48,315 bases of DNA from a virus. Each line of letters begins with the position of its first letter. Position 1 is the first letter of the stretch. The notes under the pieces were generated by a model. That model was given only the letters and a program-made list of their open reading frames with translations, was not told the origin of the DNA and made no database searches. Position numbers and translations under genes: made by a program. Of the stretch, positions 1-5,159 are shown one piece after another. The stretch lies in the IMG/VR virus record IMGVR_UViG_3300043465_000269, positions 1-48,315 of that record, one strand, 5' to 3'.

Positions 1-19
1 AATGTAAATCAGCAGACCG

Positions 20-214
20 TTATTCCTTGAGGTCACTAAAAGACCGACTACGCGGCTCCTGATTAAAAGAGCCAGTAGCAAAGACAACGGTATCATCGGG
101 AGTTATCTCCCGTCGAGCACGAAGATCCCATCCCGGATGGATGAAATCTGGTAGTCCGAAAATGCGACAAGCCCGAAGGTATTCGTCGCCCTTAAACCCT
201 ACGAAGTGAAGCAT
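20..214 (-). CDS. Small hypothetical protein (64 aa) under an early-type promoter
   Basis: I do not recognise this protein. It begins MLHFVGFKGDEYL and is basic near its C-terminus, with no membrane segment or metal-binding motif. The start is set by context: a longer frame begins at 262 but runs through the promoter's -10 region, so its first codons cannot be in the transcript. The ATG at 214 has a strong Shine-Dalgarno (GAAGGAGG) 6 nt upstream and gives a leader of about 26 nt. It is the first gene after a terminator and is driven by its own promoter, like the small genes at 4612, 4912 and 35424. This suggests an early host-takeover protein, by inference only. Confidence 0.6.
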   Translation of the reverse strand: MLHFVGFKGDEYLRACRIFGLPDFIHPGWDLRARREITPDDTVVFATGSFNQEPRSRSFSDLKE

Positions 215-246
215 CGCCCCTCCTTCTCTCAATCTCTCACATACTA

Positions 247-312
247 TAGATAATGCCTGCAAGTCTGTTTTTCAATGTTTTATTTTGCATAGCTGCTATG
301 CATTTGGCGCAT
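247..312 (-). promoter_or_regulatory. Early-type promoter P1 with upstream 4-N7-4 dyad
   Basis: On the minus strand the -35 TTGAAA (270-275) and -10 TATCTA (247-252) are 17 bp apart, placing the start near 240. The dyad ATGC-N7-GCAT (298-312) is centred near -65. A second palindrome, GCATAGC-T-GCTATGC, lies at 287-301. Three other promoters in the window (4637, 4937, 35431) share this architecture at identical spacing. Confidence 0.75.
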
Positions 313-343
313 AACAAAACCCCGAGAGTTTCCTCATCGGGGT
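313..343 (-). terminator. Rho-independent terminator with GAAA tetraloop
   Basis: Read on the minus strand, CCCCGA-T-GAG closes on CTC-TCGGGG with a GAAA tetraloop and one bulged base, followed by TTTTGTTAT. It ends leftward transcription from the methyltransferase, tRNA and micro-ORF region before promoter P1 restarts it. Confidence 0.85.
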
Positions 344-372
344 TCTTTAAGAATCTAAGTCTGTAACAAGAC

Positions 373-456
373 TCAAATCATAGAACCCCCGTTGTCTGCC
401 CATGATGGACGACCTTTTGGTTGATTATTCGCAATGGGGCAATAACGGTGTTTCAT
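373..456 (-). CDS. Micro-protein of 27 aa
   Basis: This short frame begins MKHRYCPIANNQPKGRPSW and ends in a TGA just before the terminator. Support comes from its setting. An AGGAAA ribosome site lies 4 nt before the ATG. A consensus-like promoter and a late-type TATAAATA element lie just upstream, and a terminator lies 30 nt downstream. It would be a monocistronic transcript. The product is basic, with one Cys, and no family is recognised. Conservation in related phages would decide whether it is translated. Confidence 0.5.
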   Translation of the reverse strand: MKHRYCPIANNQPKGRPSWADNGGSMI

Positions 457-478
457 TTGTTTCCTGTAGTGTTATTTC

Positions 479-518
479 TATTTATATACATTTTAGACGG
501 ACATTGAAGTTTTGTCAA
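479..518 (-). promoter_or_regulatory. Dual promoter: TTGACA/TAAAAT plus T4-late-type TATAAATA
   Basis: Minus-strand TTGACA (513-518) and TAAAAT (490-495) are 17 bp apart. Immediately downstream, TATAAATA (479-486) matches the T4 late -10 consensus used by gp55 holoenzyme. Both would produce leaders into the 27-aa frame at 456. Confidence 0.6.
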
Positions 519-525
519 CCTTTTT

Positions 526-1149
526 TTAAGTTATGAGAAAAGAAGCGGGACATGCTGCTTCCGTTTCGACAACACCTAAAGGAATACAACTCAACTTTCG
601 AAATTCTAAAAGTTCTTTAAATGCCTTGTATTCATGGTCCTGATAAGTTCCGTAATTGTAATATTCATCAAACACAATTACAGTTCCAGGAACAATATAG
701 TCGGCAAAGTTGTCAAACACTGTTTTAGTCGAACTATACAAATCACAATCAATATGCATATATGCCACATTCGATTTAGGAAATGTTGGACATGTTTCAT
801 CATATAAACCAACGACCAACTCAATATTTTTTTCCTCAAAGACAGGAACAGGTATAGAGAACATACCTTGTGGCACACAATGCCAAGATTCTGGCAAACC
901 TGTAGTGAACACATCAAAACCGTAAATAGTCTTATTAGGCAATCTCTTTGCGGTGTGTCTCAATGAGCGTCCAGTGTACACTCCAAATTCCATATAGAGT
1001 CCATCTAGTGTCACATGATCTAATGCATGATCAATATGAGGATAGATTAAATCTGTATAATACTTACTCTCATCAAGAGAAGTGCCATTCCATTCTCTAT
1101 AGTTTCCTACAAACTTTTGTTTGGGTTCTCCGTAAAAAATGCTACTCAT
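526..1149 (-). CDS. TylF/MycF-like class I SAM-dependent methyltransferase
   Basis: Predicted O-methyltransferase of the macrocin (TylF) family, about 207 aa. The SAM-binding glycine motif appears as MEFGVYTGRSL in the N-terminal half. The metal-associated acidic motif is HIDCDLYSST, followed by VIVFDEYYNY. Family members methylate sugar hydroxyls of antibiotics or surface glycans, and the substrate here is unknown. A longer frame starting at 1194 runs through the tRNA at 1165-1246, so the ATG at 1149 (MSSIFYGEP) is preferred. The window also encodes a FkbM methyltransferase and several glycosyltransferases, so glycan decoration is a plausible role. Confidence 0.8.
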   Translation of the reverse strand: MSSIFYGEPKQKFVGNYREWNGTSLDESKYYTDLIYPHIDHALDHVTLDGLYMEFGVYTGRSLRHTAKRLPNKTIYGFDVFTTGLPESWHCVPQGMFSIPVPVFEEKNIELVVGLYDETCPTFPKSNVAYMHIDCDLYSSTKTVFDNFADYIVPGTVIVFDEYYNYGTYQDHEYKAFKELLEFRKLSCIPLGVVETEAACPASFLIT

Positions 1150-1164
1150 TTTGCTTTCTTTGTT

Positions 1165-1246
1165 TGGTGCGAGTGGAGGGACTTGAACCCCCATGCTTAC
1201 GCGGTGGATTTTGAGACCACTGTGTCTACCGTTTCACCACACTCGC
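1165..1246 (-). tRNA. tRNA-Leu (anticodon CAA)
   Basis: Acceptor arms GCGAGTG/CACTCGC pair fully, with discriminator A and an encoded CCA. The anticodon loop is CTCAAAA, giving CAA. The longer-than-class-I variable region and the GGTA D-loop fit tRNA-Leu. The anticodon stem has one T-T mismatch next to the loop. It lies in a cluster of five tRNAs between 1165 and 2120. Confidence 0.85.
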
Positions 1247-1251
1247 ATATA

Positions 1252-1458
1252 TTACCATACATCATAATCGGTGATATCAATAAAGATGCCTTCCGATTCA
1301 GTAGTCTTAACTCTGGCCTGTGTTGCGGTACCAATACCGTTGCCACATTCCTGTTCGATTACAACTCGGTGTGTCCGCTTAAGGCCGTGCTTTTCAAGCC
1401 AAGCAGCAAGATCCAAAATCTCACCGATATTCATTTCCATCTTCGTAATCATCATCAT
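1252..1458 (-). CDS. Hypothetical protein (about 68 aa)
   Basis: No family recognised. The core reads GEILDLAAWLEKHGLKRTH and then a segment ending SEGIFIDITDYDVW, suggesting a small alpha/beta protein. The longest frame starts at 1506 inside the neighbouring tRNA, so a start in the ATG run at 1458 is preferred; an ATG at 1434 is an alternative. It sits between two tRNA genes in a region otherwise devoted to RNA genes and small proteins. Confidence 0.5.
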   Translation of the reverse strand: MMMITKMEMNIGEILDLAAWLEKHGLKRTHRVVIEQECGNGIGTATQARVKTTESEGIFIDITDYDVW

Positions 1459-1468
1459 CTTTCTAATT

Positions 1469-1560
1469 TGGTCGGAGTGCTTGGATTCGAACCAAGTCAA
1501 GAACACTAATCTAGTGCTAAAGGGATTATAAGGCCCTCCCGTGTACCAACACCCACTCCG
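1469..1560 (-). tRNA. Class II-type tRNA with anticodon loop CTTATAA (reads UAU); identity uncertain
   Basis: Acceptor arms CGGAGTG/CACTCCG and T arm CTTGG-TTCGAAT-CCAAG pair perfectly, with discriminator A and encoded CCA. The variable region is about 24 nt and contains its own 7-bp hairpin (AGCACTA-GAT-TAGTGTT), as in Leu, Ser or Tyr tRNAs. The anticodon arm AGGGC-CTTATAA-TCCCT has a C-T mismatch and reads UAU, an Ile anticodon never normally found on a class II body. The D loop is short. It may be a Leu tRNA with a changed loop. Confidence 0.7.
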
Positions 1561-1688
1561 TTATTCGCTGTAGATTGTTTCAAGCCGCATGTCCAATATG
1601 GACAATTCAAAAGAGCATCGATATAATCATCTCCTTTGAAAGTCTTCTTACATTTAGGACATTTTACCTTCAAGAGTTGTGATTCCAT
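1506..1688 (-). CDS. Small zinc-ribbon-like protein overlapping a tRNA
   Basis: The N-terminal part carries KVKCPKCKKTF and, about 20 residues later, NCPYWTCG. These are two cysteine pairs typical of a zinc ribbon. The frame has no stop until 1506, so its last 18 or so residues are encoded by the tRNA at 1469-1560. The start is uncertain (1688, 1694 or 1709), all overlapping the end of the upstream gene. The function is unknown; nucleic-acid binding is a guess from the ribbon. Confidence 0.45.
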   Translation of the reverse strand: MESQLLKVKCPKCKKTFKGDDYIDALLNCPYWTCGLKQSTANNGVGVGTREGLIIPLALD

Positions 1689-1869
1689 ATACATAATTCT
1701 CAGCGGCATCTTCGTGGTAAATGAGACCTCGATCTTGATATGATTCGGTCGTTACTAAGAATCCATTTTTACAATAATCGATTTCATACTGATCATTATG
1801 AGGATTGTAATATACAATAGCCTTAAGATCCATATCATCGGAACGAAAAACAGACATTTGGACTCTCAT
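1654..1869 (-). CDS. Hypothetical protein (71 aa)
   Basis: Starts MRVQMSVFRSDDMDLKAIVY, with ribosome site GAGGAAAAG 2 nt upstream of the ATG, next to the tRNA-Met gene. It contains YYNPHNDQYEIDYC and no recognisable motif. It overlaps the zinc-ribbon frame at its 3' end in another frame. Confidence 0.55.
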   Translation of the reverse strand: MRVQMSVFRSDDMDLKAIVYYNPHNDQYEIDYCKNGFLVTTESYQDRGLIYHEDAAENYVYGITTLEGKMS

Positions 1870-1886
1870 TACTTTTCCTCATTGTT

Positions 1887-1962
1887 TGGTGCGCCCACCA
1901 GGATTCGAACCCGGAACCAGACGGTTATGAGCCGTCAGCTCTAACCATTGAGCTATAGGCGC
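1887..1962 (-). tRNA. tRNA-Met (anticodon CAU)
   Basis: Acceptor arm GCGCCTA, T arm CCGGG-TTCGAAT-CCTGG, anticodon loop CTCATAA and encoded CCA are all present. CAU can be elongator Met or, after lysidine modification, Ile (AUA). Sequence alone does not settle which. Confidence 0.9.
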
Positions 1963-1967
1963 TTGAT

Positions 1968-2043
1968 TGGTGCCCCCTGTCAGATTCGAACTGACCCTAT
2001 AAGGATTTTAAGTCCTCTTCCTCTACCGCTGGGATAAGGGGGC
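1968..2043 (-). tRNA. tRNA with anticodon UAA on a class I body
   Basis: Acceptor GCCCCCT/AGGGGGC, T arm GTCAG-TTCGAAT-CTGAC and anticodon arm GAGGA-CTTAAAA-TCCTT are intact, with discriminator A and CCA. The anticodon UAA reads the Leu codon UUA, yet the variable loop is only about 5 nt (class I), unlike standard tRNA-Leu. Confidence 0.8.
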
Positions 2044-2120
2044 TGGCGACTCCGGCACGACTCGAACGTGCTACCCACAGATTAGAAGTCTGTTGCTCTG
2101 TCCAGATGAGCTACGGAGCC
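2044..2120 (-). tRNA. tRNA-Arg (anticodon UCU)
   Basis: Acceptor GGCTCCG/CGGAGTC, anticodon loop CTTCTAA, T arm GCACG-TTCGAGT-CGTGC and encoded CCA. It directly abuts the UAA tRNA with no spacer, so the two are probably processed from one transcript. It reads AGA, a codon common in AT-rich phage genes and rare in GC-rich hosts. Confidence 0.9.
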
Positions 2121-2132
2121 ATGAATCTTTAT

Positions 2133-2321
2133 TTATGCTACATCCTCAAGGATATAACCCTCAACATAACATCCGTCAAGAAACTTATGACCCACAAAGT
2201 GAGCATCATCCGAGTTACGGTAGAACTGTTCCCATACACAATCATCTTCTTCAAAGCAGTATAGCATGAATCCGATCTGATTGTCAAGAATATAAAAGTC
2301 TACATCATAAGACCTAACCAT
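2133..2321 (-). CDS. Hypothetical acidic protein (62 aa)
   Basis: Starts MVRSYDVDFYILDNQ. The ATG at 2321 has GAGGT 6 nt upstream, inside the end of the previous gene, and is preferred over the ATG at 2333. Acidic and aromatic-rich (CFEEDDCVWEQFY), with no recognised family. It is the last gene of the small-gene run reading from 2744. Confidence 0.55.
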   Translation of the reverse strand: MVRSYDVDFYILDNQIGFMLYCFEEDDCVWEQFYRNSDDAHFVGHKFLDGCYVEGYILEDVA

Positions 2322-2517
2322 TAGCGACCTCATCTTCTAGCCAATATAAAAAATCTTCCATTTCTAGTAGAACATCTAATTTGCCTAGTAAATAGGCTTC
2401 ATAATCCTCAGTGACGCCAGACTTTCTTTGTCTATTACAAATAGACATTTGATTTTGAATCGATTTAATACGGCGCCTAACACTCTTTTGGGGCTTAGAC
2501 ATACGAGCCTTAACCAT
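2314..2517 (-). CDS. Hypothetical protein, basic N-terminus (67 aa)
   Basis: Starts MVKARMSKPQKSVRRRIKSI and continues into a helical acidic C-terminus (LLEMEDFLYWLEDEV). Its ATG overlaps the stop of the preceding gene (TAATG) and has GAGGT at proper distance, so the two are translationally coupled. No family recognised. Confidence 0.6.
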   Translation of the reverse strand: MVKARMSKPQKSVRRRIKSIQNQMSICNRQRKSGVTEDYEAYLLGKLDVLLEMEDFLYWLEDEVANG

Positions 2518-2744
2518 TACGCGACCTCGCGAAGCTTAAGACCGGTGACCCGTTCATATGCGATAACAGAAACGGGATACTGAGGATTGCCAGTGTATAA
2601 ACGAAAAGTATCTTTATGGTCATGTCGCTCACTTTTGATTATCTTTCCAGATTTGATGGAGACACTGTGTCGTGCACCGTACTTGTATTCCGTACGAACA
2701 TGAACCAGATCACCGACTTGAATATTCCGTTGCTTTGTCATCAT
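2517..2744 (-). CDS. Small SH3/KOW-like beta-barrel protein, probably leaderless
   Basis: Seventy-five residues. The segment VGDLVHVRTEYKYG resembles the first strands of SH3-like or KOW barrels, followed by a basic stretch and VSVIAYERVTGLKL. The function is unknown. The promoter's -10 TAATAT (2751-2756) puts the transcription start at about 2744, the A of the first ATG, and no other ATG with a ribosome site follows. The mRNA therefore looks leaderless. Confidence 0.6.
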   Translation of the reverse strand: MMTKQRNIQVGDLVHVRTEYKYGARHSVSIKSGKIIKSERHDHKDTFRLYTGNPQYPVSVIAYERVTGLKLREVA

Positions 2745-2750
2745 GTTTAT

Positions 2751-2779
2751 ATATTAACACTATCCAATAGGTTTGTCAA
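2751..2779 (-). promoter_or_regulatory. Sigma70-like promoter TTGACA-N17-TAATAT
   Basis: The -35 TTGACA is at 2774-2779 and the -10 TAATAT at 2751-2756, with a 17-bp spacer. The -35 box contains the TGA stop (2776-2778) of the metallopeptidase gene upstream. Confidence 0.8.
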
Positions 2780-3282
2780 GTCTTGTTGAAACGCATCAGT
2801 TTTCCACCGATGTAAAGTTTTCCGTTCTTAAACTTGACCTTTTCGGTCTTCAACAATACCTGATAGAACAGGTAGAGCGAACGATCACGGCCGTAAGCTT
2901 CCACTTCCCAAGGCCAGTTAAGGTAATCTTCCATTGAGTTAGTCAACTTGAAGGTCTTTCCCTGCCACTTTGCGGTGATCAACTCGGAAGACAACTCACC
3001 ACGGGCATACTGCTTCACATGCACCATCTCATGCGCGAGGCATTGGAGCATCTTATACCTCTGCATTCCTGGACGAATACCAATCTCAAAGGAACGAGGA
3101 CGCCGTTCAGCATCAAGAGGATTGCAACAACCCTCATTTTTTCCCTGATCCTCGATACGGATTTCGAAATCAAGGTTCTTGGCTAAACGCTCACCCATCA
3201 CATAGTTGGCAAAGAATGCGGTAGCGAATTTGATTTCCGCCTTACACATGTGCTTAGCCTTGCCGATGATCTTAATGTCCAT
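2776..3282 (-). CDS. Zincin-type (SprT-like) metallopeptidase candidate
   Basis: A 168-aa protein with the zinc-protease signature HEMVHVKQ near residue 86 and a downstream acidic site WPWEVEAYG about 40 residues later. This arrangement is typical of phage SprT/WSS1-like or related M-family zincins. The start has GAGGAC 8 nt upstream. It may act on host or virion proteins, but no substrate can be read from the sequence. It heads the distal part of the operon that begins at 4612. Confidence 0.65.
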   Translation of the reverse strand: MDIKIIGKAKHMCKAEIKFATAFFANYVMGERLAKNLDFEIRIEDQGKNEGCCNPLDAERRPRSFEIGIRPGMQRYKMLQCLAHEMVHVKQYARGELSSELITAKWQGKTFKLTNSMEDYLNWPWEVEAYGRDRSLYLFYQVLLKTEKVKFKNGKLYIGGKLMRFNKT

Positions 3283-3287
3283 TAGTT

Positions 3288-3476
3288 TTAGTCCTCAATT
3301 GTAATTGCATCAATACCGAACTCTTCCCAGTCCATGTACCATGAATTACTTTCTTTCATCTTTGTAATTTTTCTCTCGGCGCCTTCTCTCGTTTTGTAGT
3401 AGCCGAGAATTTTGATATCGGATCTAGAAGCCCAATCAAATCGAGCCGTTAGACCAACCGCAGCATAAACTTTCAT
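3288..3476 (-). CDS. Hypothetical protein (62 aa)
   Basis: Starts MKVYAAVGLTARFDWASRSD. The pattern ILGYYKTREGAERKI is similar in style to short phage proteins of unknown function. The preceding gene's stop and this ATG are adjacent (TAAATG), so it is part of the coupled gene train. Confidence 0.55.
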   Translation of the reverse strand: MKVYAAVGLTARFDWASRSDIKILGYYKTREGAERKITKMKESNSWYMDWEEFGIDAITIED

Positions 3477-3734
3477 TTACTTTGCCTTTATCATCGCCAT
3501 GAAGTCCGCGACCTCATCAGCCTTAACCCAACCCTTGACCTTACCATTTTCGGTGTCAAAGTAATACCAGTTGTCATCCTTGTCCCAAGCGGCAATCTCA
3601 GCATCAACACTCTGGCCGTGATGATCACGATCCGAGATATAGTTGCCCTTGCCGAATTGAACCGAGACAGTCCAACCGTTTGCGAAGGTCATGTGAAAGC
3701 CATTCATATAGGCATTTCTATCGGTGCTAAACAT
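3477..3734 (-). CDS. Hypothetical phage protein with NGWTVSVQFG motif (85 aa)
   Basis: Contains MTFANGWTVSVQFGKGNY, a pattern I associate with a widespread phage family of unknown function, followed by a charged C-terminus. The ATG overlaps the upstream stop (TAATG) and has GAGGAAGA before it. No catalytic motif is visible. Confidence 0.6.
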   Translation of the reverse strand: MFSTDRNAYMNGFHMTFANGWTVSVQFGKGNYISDRDHHGQSVDAEIAAWDKDDNWYYFDTENGKVKGWVKADEVADFMAMIKAK

Positions 3735-3952
3735 TATTCTTCCTCACGCCAGTTGCTCCACACTACAATTCCAGTATCCATTTCAGGTTCCGCATCAACG
3801 GTAAACTGACGGATAACGAGATCACGGTAGAAAATTGAGTCCGAGCAATCCCGAGTATATCGCTGTACCGCAATCATAGCGGTATCAAGGGACGAATATA
3901 CACCCAAGATTATTTGGTTTTCATAGGTCGATTCGTATGCCAGAATAAACAT
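3734..3952 (-). CDS. Hypothetical protein (72 aa)
   Basis: Starts MFILAYESTYENQIILGVYS. A longer frame from 3994 exists, but the ATG at 3952 overlaps the stop of the 46-aa membrane gene (TAATG), fitting the coupling seen across the cluster. The segment SLDTAMIAVQRYTRDCSD suggests a helix; function unknown. Confidence 0.55.
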   Translation of the reverse strand: MFILAYESTYENQIILGVYSSLDTAMIAVQRYTRDCSDSIFYRDLVIRQFTVDAEPEMDTGIVVWSNWREEE

Positions 3953-4092
3953 TATTCTAATTCCCCATGCATAAGCATTGAATAGAAGCCCCAAGCCATG
4001 AAGCCGAAGCCGATGGTGCCCATCACAATCTGTAAGCCAAGACCAGTCGTGGCCGAAGCGCCCAGAACCATACCGAGTAGAAATCTAAGCAT
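3952..4092 (-). CDS. Small membrane protein (46 aa)
   Basis: Starts MLRFLLGMVLGASATTGLGL and is hydrophobic almost throughout, enough for one or two membrane helices, with a short acidic tail (HGELE). Start and stop overlap both neighbours in TAATG junctions, strong evidence of coupled translation. Possible roles include envelope perturbation; none can be assigned. Confidence 0.6.
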   Translation of the reverse strand: MLRFLLGMVLGASATTGLGLQIVMGTIGFGFMAWGFYSMLMHGELE

Positions 4093-4187
4093 TAGAGCAC
4101 CCACGAATAAATCGTTGACCAGAACCAGACAAGATATGCAATCACTGCAATGAAGAGCGAAACGCGGACAAAAATTTCAAGGGCCAT
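4092..4187 (-). CDS. Single-pass membrane micro-protein (31 aa)
   Basis: Starts MALEIFVRVSLFIAVIAYLV. A charged N-terminus precedes one hydrophobic helix ending in Trp/Tyr residues (WFWSTIYSW). It overlaps its neighbours at TAATG on both ends. Size and position indicate translation by coupling. Confidence 0.55.
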   Translation of the reverse strand: MALEIFVRVSLFIAVIAYLVWFWSTIYSWVL

Positions 4188-4612
4188 TAGAGCCATCCAT
4201 CCTGATAGTTGTGAGCCACATAGTCAATCGGAAGCGGAGCTTCATCGCGCTTGATGTTCTCTTCCTCAGCGTCTTCCTGAATGTAGATCATCTCCTGAGC
4301 GCGCCACTCTTCCTCGCGCTTGATCTCGTCTTCCATCATGCGGCTGAGAAGGCTAATCTCGTGTTCCAGTTCCTCGTCGGACATGTCCTTGAGGTTGATG
4401 TGGCGCGGGCGACAACCCGTAACATCCTTGTACATCTCCCAGAAGAAACTTTCGTTTTCGTATCGCTTGAACTGAGCCACGGTCGTGACGCCCATCTCAG
4501 CCCAGAAATCGAGTTCCTCGACATAAAGACCAGTCCAGCGGTTATCGGGATCTTCAGCCACCCAAGACCGCTTCTCAGCATTGAGGGCAGCGAGGTGTTC
4601 AGCGAGGGTCAT
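4187..4612 (-). CDS. Hypothetical acidic protein (141 aa), first gene of an early operon
   Basis: Starts MTLAEHLAALNAEKRSW; contains WEMYKDVTGCRPRHIN, a short motif found in many small phage and bacterial proteins of unknown function, then an acidic coiled-coil-like C-terminus (EEELEH-type helix). A longer frame begins at 4630, exactly at the predicted transcription start, so the ATG at 4612 with ACGGAG 6 nt upstream is taken as the real start. It leads a train of coupled small genes down to about 3288. Confidence 0.65.
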   Translation of the reverse strand: MTLAEHLAALNAEKRSWVAEDPDNRWTGLYVEELDFWAEMGVTTVAQFKRYENESFFWEMYKDVTGCRPRHINLKDMSDEELEHEISLLSRMMEDEIKREEEWRAQEMIYIQEDAEEENIKRDEAPLPIDYVAHNYQDGWL

Positions 4613-4636
4613 AGTGTTCTCCGTCATCATATACTA

Positions 4637-4702
4637 TAGATAAGATCGGCAAGTCGGTTTTTCAAGAGCGATAAACGCAACACTGATATGCGCGGAATGC
4701 AT
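4637..4702 (-). promoter_or_regulatory. Early-type promoter P2 with upstream dyad
   Basis: TTGAAA (4660-4665), 17-bp spacer, TATCTA (4637-4642); start predicted near 4630. The dyad ATGC-N7-GCAT occupies 4688-4702, starting 23 bp upstream of the -35 end, exactly as in P1, P3 and P4. Confidence 0.75.
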
Positions 4703-4705
4703 GAC

Positions 4706-4912
4706 TTACTGGTAAACCTGAGCTTGAATTTGGTTCCCGATCCGAACCCAAGTCACTTCGTCATATCCTAACTTGCGGATCTCATTGGCAATCATCTGGT
4801 TGCGGGCGCGATGGTCATAACGCAGGTCATCCCAAAACAACTTCCGCGTGTCCCAAAGGGTCTCTACGGCATTACGGAAAGCTTGACGTTCCACGAAATG
4901 AAGTCTGGCCAT
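4706..4912 (-). CDS. Small hypothetical protein (68 aa) under an early-type promoter
   Basis: Starts MARLHFVERQAFRNAVETLW and is basic with a helical first half. The frame extends to 4930, but that codon sits at the predicted transcription start; the ATG at 4912 has AGAAGG upstream. No family recognised. Its promoter twin drives the next gene cluster at 4612. Confidence 0.6.
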   Translation of the reverse strand: MARLHFVERQAFRNAVETLWDTRKLFWDDLRYDHRARNQMIANEIRKLGYDEVTWVRIGNQIQAQVYQ

Positions 4913-4936
4913 AGTAGTTTTCCTTCTCATATACTA

Positions 4937-5003
4937 TAGATAAGTATGACAAGGTCGAATTTCAAGGGTCGCGACCAACAAAAAAGTGCGACAACCTGTC
5001 GCA
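4937..5003 (-). promoter_or_regulatory. Early-type promoter P3 with upstream dyad
   Basis: TTGAAA (4960-4965), 17-bp spacer, TATCTA (4937-4942). The dyad GCGA-N7-TCGC (4988-5002) lies at the same spacing as in the other three promoters, although the half-site bases differ. It extends to TGCGACA-ACC-TGTCGCA. A GGTCGCGACC palindrome is at 4967-4976. Confidence 0.7.
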
Positions 5004-5005
5004 GT

Positions 5006-5060
5006 GCTAAGTGCTTGATTTTATTGGGTTTTGATAATGAGCTAAGTGCTTGATTTTATT
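5006..5060. repeat. 20-bp perfect direct repeat in an intergenic region
   Basis: GCTAAGTGCTTGATTTTATT occurs at 5006-5025 and again at 5041-5060, 35 bp apart. A related GCTAAGT followed by an AT-rich run occurs at 35504, also upstream of an early-type promoter (P4). Confidence 0.85.
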
Positions 5061-5080
5061 AGAACTTGTCCAGACGCAAT

Positions 5081-5159
5081 AGGAGCAGGCTGGAGCGGGG
5101 TTCTGGCACGGGGTATGATTGCTCCAACCCGCTCCTAGACCCGTCTCCAGCCCGTTCCT
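5081..5159. repeat. Overlapping GC-rich inverted repeats
   Basis: AGGAGCAGGCTGGAG (5081-5095) pairs at 13 of 15 positions with 5145-5159. GGAGCGGG (5092-5099) pairs with CCCGCTCC (5128-5135). The two hairpins share bases 5092-5095, so they cannot both form in full. The stretch is far more GC-rich than its surroundings and no gene covers 4931-5198. Confidence 0.75.

Noticed and set aside
526-1194. Longer frame of the TylF methyltransferase starting at 1194
   Set aside because: The extra codons come from the tRNA-Leu gene, so the ATG at 1149 is used.
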